A stretch of DNA of 21,386 nucleotides from assembly GCA_905250885.1 (NCBI GenBank), contig CAJNOQ010003109.1, positions 1 through 21,386 of the forward strand. Direction: 5' to 3'. Positions 9,487 to 18,065 of this stretch are shown here, one piece after another; the stretch's first letter is position 1; every line of letters starts with the position of its first letter. The position numbers and the translations under genes are program-made. The DNA is from Didymodactylos carnosus. Taxonomy: Eukaryota; Rotifera; Eurotatoria; Philodinida; Philodinidae. The notes beneath the pieces are model-generated. The model had not been told where the DNA came from, did no database searches, and worked only from the letters and a program-made list of their open reading frames with translations.

Positions 9487-10992
9487 CACAAATACTCTAT
9501 TAATTTATATATGTATGCTGGTCATATATTTTTCGACACTATCCTGATAAACAATTCTTAGCCAGATATTTTTGGATTTTTGTTGATTTTAATAGAGCCC
9601 ATAAAGGTCTGTATGGTTTCACGGTTAAGAACCGTAAGACTTATGATTGACCGTGAAAAGATATCTAAATTTCTAAGAACAGCATCTCAATACCTATCAA
9701 ATGGCGATAGCATTCGATCACAGTTTTTTGACAGTTATTATTCCATATTGTACACTAACGCGGTGTTAATCGTGATAAATCATCATGGTACCTTGTGAAC
9801 GAAATGGTATGTGAAATATTAACATTATCAAGGGCCCGTTAAATTTTGTTTAGAATTTTCATTTTCCATCGTGTTAAAAAAAAAATCTCTTTATTAAAAA
9901 TATTAATTAATAATTGATTGTATCGATATCTATTATTGATGATGATGCTGTCTTGTACATTATCTCGACTTGGAGTCAATAAAAAAATTAATTTTGAATA
10001 AAGTAACATTCAGTGGAGTGTACGTTTATATTATTTTCTCTTGACAATAGCTCTATGAGAGACTCTTTTTTATTGCATTTGTTATCAACTTTTATTATTA
10101 AAGAAGAAAAGAACACAAAATAGCAGCTGATCATAAAGATCCATTATAACCATTGTATGAAAAAAAGTCGACATGTGTAATATTGCTGCGTTCTTAGTGA
10201 AAAAGAAGAACAGTGACAAAATATCAAACAAGATCTAGATGAGATCCGCTCCTGTCTCGTAGGTTGGAGAATTTCGCAGCGTAACAGTAACCAGTGTACA
10301 CTGTGGTCAGTCTGTATTTTCCGTAGAATCTAGCAGAGTAAGTTAAAACTTTAGGCACACATTCGACGACTTGAAGAAAGTTGAATCCCGATTCATTGAA
10401 TGCAAAGGCATTTTTATTTTTAAAAGACGTTAGCAAAATCATACAAATGCTTTCATCTTCCTAAACTAGCATAAGTGTTACACCATGTACTTATTATTTC
10501 ATTCGGATACTGATTATTAATATTTTTTTGTTACACACGATAATGAGTCATAGGTACAGGCGCAAGAGAACGTCTCTTCATTAACATGAGTTGTCCGTTC
10601 TAGGAAAGAACACTTCTTCATTGTGTGACCAAGAAAAAGTTCAAAAGAACTGTACAGTTTCGGCGAAGTCATCGCACCATTTTGGCACTCACAAATTTAC
10701 CTTCTCCAATAATCTGGAGCTTTTTTATCAAAAAAGAGTATACTGAACGTAATATCCTGGCTAGCGCAAGAGTTAAAGCTCTTTGCTGTGAGACAGAGTA
10801 AAAAACAAATATTTACATAAAAACTGTTATCTTAAGCAGTATATCGGTAGGATAGGTGATTTATTAAGAATTAGAGAATCGTTTAGTAATTATTACAAAT
10901 TTACCTACTGCATTATCTATAACATCAATTTGACTTTGAAGAAAATGGTTTTACTATCAATTATTATGTTTTGATTTAAAAAGCTCAGTTCG
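9487..10992. other. Spacer after the kinase gene
   Basis: AATAAA signals stand at 9978-9983 and 9997-10002, about 500 bases after the kinase stop, and could end its transcript. A short inverted pair TTTCACGGT/ACCGTGAAA occurs near 9617-9660. A 72-codon minus-strand frame (10224-10442) has mixed composition but no recognisable domain. I see no firm gene. Confidence 0.35.
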
Positions 10993-11200
10993 CTAAATAA
11001 AGTATCTCTCTGGGAATTTATATTCAGGATAGTGCAGAAGGAAGTGTTCGATAGTTTCTGACTCATCGCATGCGCAATCAGAAGAACTGATTAAATTTCT
11101 TTGGTATAAATAAAAATTCAATTGGGGAAATCCCACTTTTAACCTCATGTATAAACTTAAAGCGTTTCAAGAAGGTAGTTTTAAATATTTGAAACCTTTG
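10993..11200 (-). pseudogene. LINE retrotransposon 3' coding fragment
   Basis: Read on the minus strand from 11106 to a stop at 10993-10995, the frame gives RNLISSSDCACDESETIEHF followed by LLHYPEYKFPER. The pattern C-x-C-x(4)-ET-x-x-HFLL-x(2)-P-x-Y is the zinc-knuckle-like C-terminus of non-LTR retrotransposon polyproteins (Jockey/CR1/R1-like groups). Just upstream, to about 11200, traces of the same protein continue in other frames (for example around MRLKVGFPQLNF), so frameshifts have broken it. It is a dead tail fragment; no poly-A end or target duplication was located. Confidence 0.65.
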
Positions 11201-12678
11201 CTAGACCACTCAGTATTAATTCTATTTATTAACTCTCTTCAGAGATTTTTAATATTAGAATATCTTTAATTAATTAATTCCACTCTTTCAAATTGTTGTG
11301 TAACATCAATAAAAACCTAGAGACATACGTTGAATTATATTTCGATTATTACTTCATAAATTATGACTTATATTTTTAACCTTCATTGCATTTATGGATA
11401 ATACAAAATTTTTTATAACTGATTATATTCAAAAATGATTTTCTAGATGTGTATATATTGCATTTACAGGTCACTTCTATCATGTGCAAAATAATCGATA
11501 ATAAAAATAGAAAAAATCAGCTGATCATTGTATAGAAGCATGTGAACTTCATTCAACATCAGACTGTGTGTTCACAGTTACACACGAAAGTAGAAAAAAT
11601 CTGTTATATTTGTTTACCATGACATTTTAGATATGAGCAGCATTCTATCTTCATATTCTATTAGGTCGCATTTGCTAAAAAAGTTTATTTTAGGTTTTTA
11701 TTTTGGTATTTTTCAGAAATTTTGCGTGTTTAATCAACTGCCTGTGCTTTAGTTCAGATGAACAGTTGAACGTACAAATTTAAAACAACCTTCCATACCA
11801 GTTGTGTGATCAAAATATAAATGTAATAAAATAACTTGTGCTTGAAATTATACTTTCATTAACAACTTGATTTTTGTTTGTTTATATAAAAAAAAGAAAG
11901 AAATCAAGTATTGCAAGAGAACAAAAAAACAAAGCAAAAAACAAAAAAAAGAGACAAATACCTTAACAAACAACTGGGTGAAATTGACGAACAAAACAGA
12001 AAATAATAATAATAGCTTAATTAACGCGTGTCAAAAACGTCACACATACATAAACAAAAAACAACAACACCACATTGTTTTTTACTCTAGTGTACACAAA
12101 ACATATAAATTGATCAATCATGTCTGTGTACTAAGACTAACGTCATATCTCAAATCAAAATCACAATAATAAAAAGAAGAAATACGTAAATACCGTTAAT
12201 TTCTTTTGTGTCAATTCATTCATTTGAAGAGTTGCATTTATAAAAGAGAAGAGAGAGAACAAAATGAATAAATGAGCGATACAAAAAAAATCACATTCCG
12301 ATAAATACAAAACATTTGTGTTTTTTGTCCGCTTACGTATAATAACAACGAAAAAGATAGAGAGAAAAAACATCTGACATTTGATTTAATTTGTTTTAGA
12401 GAGAGAGAGAGAAAGCGAGATTTTTGCTTTTAAGAGAAAAAAAAACAAACAACTAAAATAAGAACAGTAACAATAAAATAGCTTAGCATTTTTTGTTTAT
12501 GAATTGATTCTGTCGTACAAAAATAGAAAAAAAAAATACACAACGCATATTAATTTATTGTGTTGCACAAAAAATGAATAATCAAAAGAGAGAGAGAGTG
12601 AGAGAGTCAAGTCTATTGAAGAAATAAGAAGCGCAAAAATACTGTGAGATTTGATAATGAGCGCTATTGTTTTTGTTC
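11201..12678. other. AT-rich spacer; probable 3' UTR of the minus-strand gene
   Basis: From about 11880 to 12650 the plus strand is strikingly A-rich, with GA microsatellites at 12402-12419 and near 12588-12608. On the minus strand this is a T- and CT-rich tract directly after the stop of the gene ending at 12679, as expected of a long 3' UTR. AATAAA on the minus strand (plus-strand TTTATT at 12554-12559) is a possible poly(A) signal, and ATTTA words occur on the minus strand near 12187, 12266 and 12303. The open frames of 70 and 100 codons in this tract are low-complexity and unlikely to be genes. Confidence 0.4.
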
Positions 12679-13236
12679 TTATACTTCGCTTGACTGATTA
12701 ATTATTGGCATTTGAATTGACAGAGGCGTTTGATCATGATAAAACTGATTTTGTTCGCTATGTTTAACTAATTGAATATACGAATAATGTTTGACATCTG
12801 CTACGCTATTACTACCAATTATTGTATTATTATTTGCATCTACAACATCTGACATTGTTATTGAACAATTTTCTTGTTCTTCGTTCTCATCTTCGTCTCC
12901 ATTTTCGCTTGCATCTACATCCATTTTTTCACTTTCTAATGCTACTTTATCTGTACCATTATTATCTGATATTGTGTGGTATGTGATATTATATAATGGT
13001 AAAAATTGTGATGAATTGCTGGTGTTATTCTGACTATCAATAATATTATTGTTATAGTATTGTTGTTGCTGTTGGTAATAGTAATATTGTTCAAGTTGAG
13101 TGATAAATTTTCGTACTAACAATCGTTCTCGTAAAGGATTTTCTGTTCGTCGTTGTCGAACACTCACAGACGGTCTTCGAAGTTTTTCATAACTTAAAAA
13201 TATCATTAATGCACGTTCTTGTACATTGACATCCAT
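12679..13236 (-). CDS. Small acidic/Q-rich protein with SERTA- or IER-like N-terminus
   Basis: The 185-codon frame is taken from the ATG at 13236. The frame is open 28 codons further up, but that part is a phenylalanine/cysteine run that looks like untranslated A-rich DNA. Residues 5-50 (VQERALMIFLSYEKL, then PLRERLLVRKFITQLEQ) have the spacing of a SERTA motif (hydrophobic..L..S..KL, then PLRR..L....L..L) and also recall the start of immediate-early response (IER2/5) proteins. Both groups are nuclear regulators without enzyme activity. Then come a Y/Q/N run (51-64), a polar stretch, an acidic patch DEDENEEQE (114-122) and a polar tail. The neighbourhood gives no help. The family link is a suggestion from a short region; that it is a real gene is supported by the biased, non-random composition and open length. 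There are no introns. Confidence 0.55.
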   Translation of the reverse strand: MDVNVQERALMIFLSYEKLRRPSVSVRQRRTENPLRERLLVRKFITQLEQYYYYQQQQQYYNNNIIDSQNNTSNSSQFLPLYNITYHTISDNNGTDKVALESEKMDVDASENGDEDENEEQENCSITMSDVVDANNNTIIGSNSVADVKHYSYIQLVKHSEQNQFYHDQTPLSIQMPIINQSSEV

Positions 13237-13929
13237 TGTACAAAAAAATATAGAAACTATCGTATAAAAAAAACACGAAAGACAAACACAATCTAAAAAC
13301 GAAAAGAAACAAAAACACAATTATTGCTTGTTTCCTCGCAGATCAATAATGATTAAAATAAAGTAGCACATTCCTATTCAATTCAGAAAAACAGTCATCC
13401 AGATCCGCTATTCATTAGTATCAATAATAACATAATCCAGTACCTTTACCGCATCATATGCTCACTGATTTGCTCAGCGGTGCAGAATCTACCCGTGAGA
13501 TTGGGAAATTTCTCGCAACGGAAAAAGTTTTTCAATAAATTCTCCGACATAATCTACGGACATAATTTCTTTTTGCAAAATATTTGCAAAAAGAAATTCT
13601 AAGTTTTCAAAAAAGTTTCTCGAATCAATAAGTTTTCCCCCCACGACCGTTGAAGCAAACAGGTAGATTTTGCAGCTCTGGGCTTGCTACATCAAATCAG
13701 CCCGAACACAGTACATTTATGTATTGAAGAATTACAAATCGTTTGTAAATAAAAACATGAAAATAAGATTTATTATACTCAAATCCGATAGCTCGTATAT
13801 TGTATTTGGAAAAAGAAAATATATAACCTTCTTCTCTCTCACGATAAAACCTAGCTTAAAAATGAGATTCTAAACACCCAGTTAGTTAAGGAAAAATACG
13901 CACAATATCTACGAATTTAAATATATTTA
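13237..13929. other. Upstream spacer of the minus-strand gene
   Basis: The promoter of the minus-strand gene starting at 13236 should lie here. The main visible structure is a perfect 16-bp inverted repeat with a 3-base loop at 13564-13598 (listed separately). A 67-codon plus-strand frame at 13670-13873 has no recognisable features. Confidence 0.35.
13564..13598. repeat. Perfect 16-bp inverted repeat (hairpin)
   Basis: AATTTCTTTTTGCAAA is followed by ATA and then its exact reverse complement. As RNA it would form a 16-pair stem with a three-base loop; as DNA it is a near-perfect cruciform sequence. No target duplication or coding context is evident. Confidence 0.8.
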
Positions 13930-14140
13930 TCTCTGTTCAATACACGCTTTCATCGTGCCTGACTCTCGTGATGGGTTGCACTACCATGATACGATTCAAC
14001 CAGTCTTTCATCCTCAACAAGTCATTTTGACAATGGTGGGAGGTGATAACGTGACAGCTATGGCGACCGATTCCAAAATTCACGTATTTAATTTAAATTC
14101 ACTCCGGAAAGCTCTTCAGTTTCTTTTTCTAACCTTCTGA
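13930..14140 (+). pseudogene. Coding-like fragment with SGNH/PC-esterase-type DGLH block
   Basis: An open frame reads through PDSRDGLHYHDTIQ (D-G-L-H codons at 13970-13981), then QQVILTMVGGDNVTAMATDS and IHVFNLNSL before ending at 14140. SRDGLHY followed by a short polar stretch resembles the C-terminal D-x-x-H catalytic block of SGNH hydrolases of the PC-esterase/CAS1 type. Composition in this stretch is less AT-rich and more protein-like than its surroundings. No other part of such a domain was found upstream or downstream, and there is no clear start codon, so this is at best an exon or a remnant. The match is short and could be chance. Confidence 0.3.
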
Positions 14141-15621
14141 TATATCAGAATCTCATTCAGCTTTTGTTATGTAGATGGAGCTGCTTAACAGTGAAGTGCA
14201 AGTGGTGCGCGCCACTTAATAAAGTAAGAAAAGGAAATTTTTATTACTGCTTCGTTTTGTTGGGTTGTATTGACAAAGACAGAAAAGATGGTTTTCTGAT
14301 TTCCTCTTTCTACCTATGCACCAAGAAATTTTAGCGTAGTAGTTTTTACAGTCGTAAGATGAACCAATTGACAGTATGGTAGTCAAGAACAAGATACAAT
14401 ACAATATAATAAGTTAGACACAAAATTTAAGCGGAAAGCGTGGCAATCAATCTAAAAAACTCATAAACTGTCGAGTTTTACGTTTAACTTTAGCGTCCAA
14501 TTTGTCTTGATAATTAACGGTCGCCAACTAACAGCTTGGACTTATTAATTATACAATTCCATAGGGCTGTCAAATACCTGTTGGTGTCTGAAAATGCACT
14601 TACACATTGTGAGTTAGAACGGTGTGAGATTGAATAGAAGTATGATTATACTGGACATCTTTTATACGCCTTTCTGCGCGAGATCTTTCTACTACTAGTA
14701 GATAGGGTGCAAAGCATACTTCTGGTCACTGATTGAGAGGATTTACCGATCTCAAATAAACTAACAACCACGCCTTACGTTGTCAAACCTAAAATGCTAC
14801 TATTTGTTAGTTTTCATGTTGGAACAGGTGAAAATACTAAAGATTTCATCATGAATCAAAACCATGTTCGTCAAGTACATTGTCAATGTTTTCTTGATCT
14901 GTTAATTATAGTCTTGATTAGCGATCAGACCTCAAGCATTCATGTAGATTATAAAATTCTTTTTGTCTCACAGCAAAAATAAAAACGCCAGTTATTCCAC
15001 CTGGAAGATTATTGGCCATATGCGTAATGGTTTTAGACTTAATTTAGCTCGGAAACCCATAGACTTTCGAATAAACTTAGAAGAAAATAACAGCAACATA
15101 TAATTTTAATAGTTTATCTGAAGGTCATATAAAAACACGCCCATTTTTATACAATCAATTTAACAAACGGCAGTGAACTTTGTAATAAGAATAATATATC
15201 GATTCATATTTTCACACACATACTAAGTCAATGGTTTGATTATAAAATAAACAAAAGCTATTAAATGATATTTAATCTTCAAATATTTTATTGTAAACCA
15301 CAACACATGAAAATTGTCATCCAAAATATATTGCTAACTGTAAAGTGTTAGAAGTAATTAATTGTTTACTCAACGTTTTACAAGATGTGTTACATTTTTA
15401 TTTTACGACAATCTTATGTGCTACAGGTCGAACCAAGTTTTAATTAATGGTCGAAAAAATCAACAAGAAATGTACACAAAGCATATTGACAGTACACCAT
15501 GCAAGAGAGATGCATTAATGATATTAAATCTCGTAATTTCAGATTGAAAGATTGTCTTTATTGTGTACTACAAAATTAGCCGAATTGGAATGGAGTTGAG
15601 ACTGCACTACTCGCAAAACAA
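14141..15621. other. Spacer without a recognisable gene
   Basis: Only short frames of about 60 codons occur here, none with a domain. The part from about 15360 to 15621 may belong to the LINE whose reverse transcriptase remnant begins at 15622, as it is on the same strand and contains basic, asparagine-rich translations, but nothing in it can be aligned with confidence. Confidence 0.3.
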
Positions 15622-16179
15622 ATGATTTTTTATCTTATTCAGCCCAAAACTTCCAATACAAAACCTTGCTACAAATTTTTCATTCCTACCAGAATTGTAT
15701 TAAAAAAAATTGTTCAGAACTATGTTTATGAGAATTTAACTAAAAATAATTTATTGTCGTATAATCAGGCAAGGTTTTTGGAGGAAGAATTCGACCATTT
15801 TACATCTAATTGAAATTATGTACCACATTGCTTTAGGCATTGAAAATCAGAATACAACTAGAGAAATATTTCTTGATATGCTCAAAGCGTTTGATAAGGT
15901 ATAAGTTAAGGTCTGTTGTACAAGTTAAAATGTAAAGGTACATCTGGTAATTTATATAAACGATTTGAGAACTACTTAACTGACCGAACCATATGTACAA
16001 TGATTGAAGATGTGAATTCAAACACACTTAAGATTAACTATGATGTATCACAACGTGGTGTTTTAGCGCCAATTTTGTTTTTAACTTACATTACTGATCT
16101 GGGTTGCGTCGATGGGGAGAAAAAAGTAAATTCTAAGGTTTGTTTATTTACTGACGATGCATCTCTCATTCTGATATGA
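15622..16179 (+). pseudogene. LINE reverse transcriptase remnant
   Basis: Three frame segments give successive blocks of a non-LTR reverse transcriptase. First, IPTRIVLKKIVQNYVYENL and KNNLLSYNQARF (the IS..SKI.EKIV..RL..L...NLL...Q.GF region). After a frameshift near 15790 comes STILHLIEIMYHI, then TREIFLDMLKAFDKV (about 15860-15902), which holds the first catalytic Asp. After a stop and another shift comes GLLYKLKCKGTSGNLYKRF, then ENYLTDRT, SQRGVLAPILFLTYITDL and CLFTDDASLI (FTDD at 16147-16158), the latter carrying the paired catalytic aspartates. In living LINEs this enzyme copies the RNA at the nicked target. The style is that of Jockey/CR1-like elements. Stops and shifts show it is dead. 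Endonuclease and 3' tail are not visible. Confidence 0.85.
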
Positions 16180-16435
16180 GCTGGACAGACCATTAATGAC
16201 GACTTGAAATACGAAATACGAAATACGATTAAAATTAACCAAGGTAATACCAAAATTAGTTACATATTTTTGAAAGACATATCCGACTGCTTATCAAAAT
16301 GTATATCATTGTTTTATTCAGCTTATAAGAGTACAGCCCATAACTTGTATAGAATTTGTTTTCATAGGGTTGGTCATTATTAATGAACATATTTAATAAT
16401 GTTGATCAAATTTATGTTTTTTAACAGTTTTCATC
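16180..16435. other. Continuation of LINE remnant and short tandem repeat
   Basis: The frame right after the stop at 16177-16179 continues with TINDDLK, as many LINEs do after the FADD block. A threefold tandem of GAAATAC follows at about 16205-16225. Beyond about 16260 nothing recognisable remains up to the target duplication of the next element. Confidence 0.4.
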
Positions 16436-16443
16436 TGTATATT
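16436..16443. repeat. Left 8-bp target site duplication (Penelope-like element)
   Basis: TGTATATT, repeated exactly at 17127-17134, one base outside each 59-bp repeat. It is AT-rich, so chance repetition is possible, but both copies sit at the precise element boundary. Confidence 0.6.
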
Positions 16444-16444
16444 A

Positions 16445-16503
16445 AATAAGAGATACACAACCTTTTTGACGTTTCGTCTTTATTCAAAAGACATCCTCAG
16501 TCA
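16445..16503 (-). repeat. Left 59-bp inverted terminal repeat
   Basis: Exact reverse complement of 17067-17125. On the minus strand it carries the same hammerhead-like core (16500 down to 16468) as the right copy. Confidence 0.95.
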
Positions 16504-16506
16504 TTT

Positions 16507-17073
16507 TTGGTCTTGGCAAATAAACTGAAACATTTTCTGCAAAGTCCAATGAAAAAGGTGAATTTTGGTTTTAAAGCTGTACACACAATATCATCTATAT
16601 TTAGTAGGTCATTTCGTGTGTCATGTAATTTTAAGAGAGTAGTTTACAAATATGACTGCTACGGATGTATGAATAGTTATATAGGACAGACAGCGAGAGG
16701 CGTAATAAAAAGAAAAGAGGAACACCAGAATGCATTTTTTGGAACAGGGTTTTCCAGGATAGCGGTTCATTGCTTAAACACAGGTCATCTTACTAACTGG
16801 AACCCGCAAATTCTTGCAGTTGAGTCACATCTTATAAGAAGAACTATTAAAGAGAGCTTGTTGATGAACATTCATATTGATCAAAAGACAAGACTAATTT
16901 ATTCTCAAAAAAGCTTTGAACGTATTTTGACGACACATAATTCGGTCGTCATATATTGTGAAAAAAGAAAAGTTGTATTTTATCCATTTTATTTGTTGCG
17001 TTCTACATACGTGTATTTGTATTTGTATTTTATCTTCTATTTTAACCAACTTTCGTCTGTCACATTTGACTGA
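16507..17073 (+). CDS. GIY-YIG endonuclease domain of a Penelope-like element (partial)
   Basis: The open frame of 188 codons begins just inside the left repeat, with no ATG at its edge; the true start of the protein is lost by truncation. Residues 45-73 read VVYKYDCYGCMNSYIG followed by QTARGVIKRKEEH. These are the VVY (for GIY), paired cysteines C51/C54 and YIG (58-60) of Penelope-like endonucleases, then the conserved arginine region (R64/R69) and histidine H73. IAVHCLNTGH (85-94) and the glutamate of KESLLM (E116) complete the usual catalytic set. This nuclease nicks target DNA during retrotransposition. The stop codon TGA (17071-17073) is inside the right terminal repeat, within the hammerhead-like CTGA. 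The domain looks intact, but without a reverse transcriptase or start codon it is probably not expressed. Confidence 0.85.
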   Translation: MVLANKLKHFLQSPMKKVNFGFKAVHTISSIFSRSFRVSCNFKRVVYKYDCYGCMNSYIGQTARGVIKRKEEHQNAFFGTGFSRIAVHCLNTGHLTNWNPQILAVESHLIRRTIKESLLMNIHIDQKTRLIYSQKSFERILTTHNSVVIYCEKRKVVFYPFYLLRSTYVYLYLYFIFYFNQLSSVTFD

Positions 17074-17125
17074 GGATGTCTTTTGAATAAAGACGAAACG
17101 TCAAAAAGGTTGTGTATCTCTTATT
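17067..17125 (+). repeat. Right 59-bp inverted terminal repeat
   Basis: Perfect inverted partner of 16445-16503. It begins TGACTGAGGATGTC and ends TGTGTATCTCTTATT, includes the stop of the endonuclease frame, and holds a hammerhead-like core at 17070-17102. Confidence 0.95.
17070..17102 (+). ncRNA. Hammerhead-ribozyme-like motif in the terminal repeat
   Basis: CTGAGGA (17070-17076) fits the CUGANGA core. GTCTTT (17078-17083) and AAAGAC (17089-17094) form a six-pair stem II with loop TGAAT, then GAAA (17095-17098) and C-G-T-C, where GTC would be the cleavage triplet after a stem III of only one or two pairs. Such minimal forms are known in Penelope-like elements. Against it: an extra T (17077) lies between the core and stem II, and no good stem I pairing is visible. 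The inverted copy has the same motif on the minus strand at 16468-16500. Probably a degenerate or minimal ribozyme; activity is not shown. Confidence 0.5.
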
Positions 17126-17126
17126 A

Positions 17127-17134
17127 TGTATATT
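17127..17134. repeat. Right 8-bp target site duplication (Penelope-like element)
   Basis: TGTATATT, identical to 16436-16443. Confidence 0.6.
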
Positions 17135-17284
17135 GAAATTCTTCACCTTACAAAATGACTCAGTTTTCATACAGTTAACAGGCTATGCATAAGTTATTCG
17201 ATGTCAGTTTTCGTTGTCCTGGGAATCTTTCATTATATATTTTATCTTATTAAGCTTAAAGAATAAAGCCTTTCTTGCCCTATG

Positions 17285-17292
17285 GCACCCTA
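17285..17292. repeat. Left 8-bp target site duplication (hAT MITE)
   Basis: GCACCCTA, exactly repeated at 17672-17679 on the other side of the element. Confidence 0.85.
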
Positions 17293-17671
17293 CAGAGCTG
17301 GAACCGGTACCAATCGAAGCAGAGATCGTTATTTCATCGGTTGAAGATTTTGAAACATCTGCTCTTTTTACCCTGTTTTTCGTCAAAAAACTAAAATTTC
17401 ACGTCTTTTTCAGTCAGAATAAATAAGACAATGCTCAAGACAGATGTTATTTTCATCACTTGTTTTTTGAGGTTAAACATTATAGACTCGTTATTGTGAA
17501 GATTCTCTCACATGTGCTCGCAAACTACTTCATTTGTGGCGGAAATTCTGTCTGAAAATCAATTTTCAAAAAACTTCGCCAGGTTTTCGCCGGTTTAAGT
17601 TATAATTCCAACCGGTCCGTTTACCGGCCGGACCGGATCAGTTTATCTTTTCTCGACCGGTTCCAGCTCTG
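17293..17671. mobile_element. hAT-type MITE, 379 bp
   Basis: The ends are perfect 16-bp terminal inverted repeats: CAGAGCTGGAACCGGT at 17293-17308 and ACCGGTTCCAGCTCTG at 17656-17671. Both are flanked by the identical 8-bp sequence GCACCCTA (17285-17292 and 17672-17679). An 8-bp target duplication with termini beginning CAG is the signature of hAT transposons. The interior holds no transposase, so the copy is non-autonomous. Its right end is rich in CCGG words (17597-17660), probably subterminal transposase-binding motifs, which stand out from the AT-rich surroundings. The short open frames crossing it are not genes. Confidence 0.85.
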
Positions 17672-17679
17672 GCACCCTA
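17672..17679. repeat. Right 8-bp target site duplication (hAT MITE)
   Basis: GCACCCTA, identical to 17285-17292. Confidence 0.85.
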
Positions 17680-17703
17680 TAGTAAATATTTTGTACCCTT
17701 AAT

Positions 17704-17745
17704 CTACCCTACCCTACTCTACCCTAATAGCACAGGGTAGGGTAG
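17704..17745. repeat. CTACCC repeats forming an inverted pair
   Basis: CTACCCTACCCT at 17704-17715 is matched by AGGGTAGGGTAG at 17734-17745, with further TACCCT between. It can fold into a hairpin of 12 pairs and is locally repetitive. It lies 25 bases beyond the hAT duplication, whose own word ends CCCTA, so simple-sequence drift from that word is possible. Confidence 0.7.
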
Positions 17746-18065
17746 GATCATCCCGCTCTCTAAAAAAAACGGTACTCTACCGAACCGAAAAAGGGTTTAA
17801 ACTTTTGTCACCATCTATATACCTTTTTAAGATTTCATACAGACTACGAAACCTTTTAAGATTTTGTACAGCACCCTGAATCCGTCACTGGAAAAAATTC
17901 ATGTAAAAACACAAAAAACACGTTCACGATATCACCTATCAGTACAGAATAATAAGTGAATGAAAATTAGATTGAACGTTAGTTAGAGCATCGGTCAGTC
18001 ATGTTTGACGGAACTTTAAAGTAAGGATTCCCCCCAAGGGTCGAGTGAATGGGATAGATCACACT
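17746..18065. other. Short spacer before the Tc1 remnant
   Basis: No gene seen. Part of it may be the decayed 5' portion of the Tc1-like transposase, but no motif could be aligned with confidence. Two similar words, AAACCTTTTAAGATTT and TACCTTTTTAAGATTTC, lie near 17820-17865. Confidence 0.3.

Larger units (their letters stand above)
16444..17126 (+). mobile_element. 5'-truncated Penelope-like element with inverted terminal repeats
   Basis: A compact unit: a 59-bp terminal repeat in inverted orientation (16445-16503), the C-terminal GIY-YIG part of a Penelope-like protein, then the same 59 bp in the forward orientation (17067-17125), with no mismatch between the two. The 8-bp word TGTATATT lies on both sides (16436-16443 and 17127-17134), a likely target duplication. 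Penelope-like copies are known to have terminal repeats that may be direct or inverted, with 5' truncation, and to carry hammerhead ribozyme motifs there. The reverse transcriptase is absent, so the copy cannot move by itself. Perfect identity of the ends suggests a fairly recent insertion. Confidence 0.8.

Noticed and set aside
10224-10442. 72-codon minus-strand frame with balanced composition
   Set aside because: Looked somewhat protein-like, but no family, no neighbouring exon and no clear transcription context.
11510-11640. Cysteine-spaced frame containing DHCIEACELHSTSDC, faintly like a PAN/apple module
   Set aside because: Only about 35 residues between stops, with just three cysteines in a suggestive spacing; too little to call.
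12791-13033. 80-codon plus-strand frame rich in serine
   Set aside because: Antisense of the acidic and N-rich part of the minus-strand gene; its serine runs simply mirror acidic codons.
15622-17073. LINE reverse transcriptase and GIY-YIG domain as parts of one Penelope-like element
   Set aside because: The reverse transcriptase blocks are of non-LTR LINE type, and the 59-bp repeat with target duplication separates the two.
17700-17750. Telomere-like CCCTAC repeats
   Set aside because: Short, imperfect, in inverted orientation and internal; more like drifted simple sequence next to the hAT duplication than telomeric DNA.
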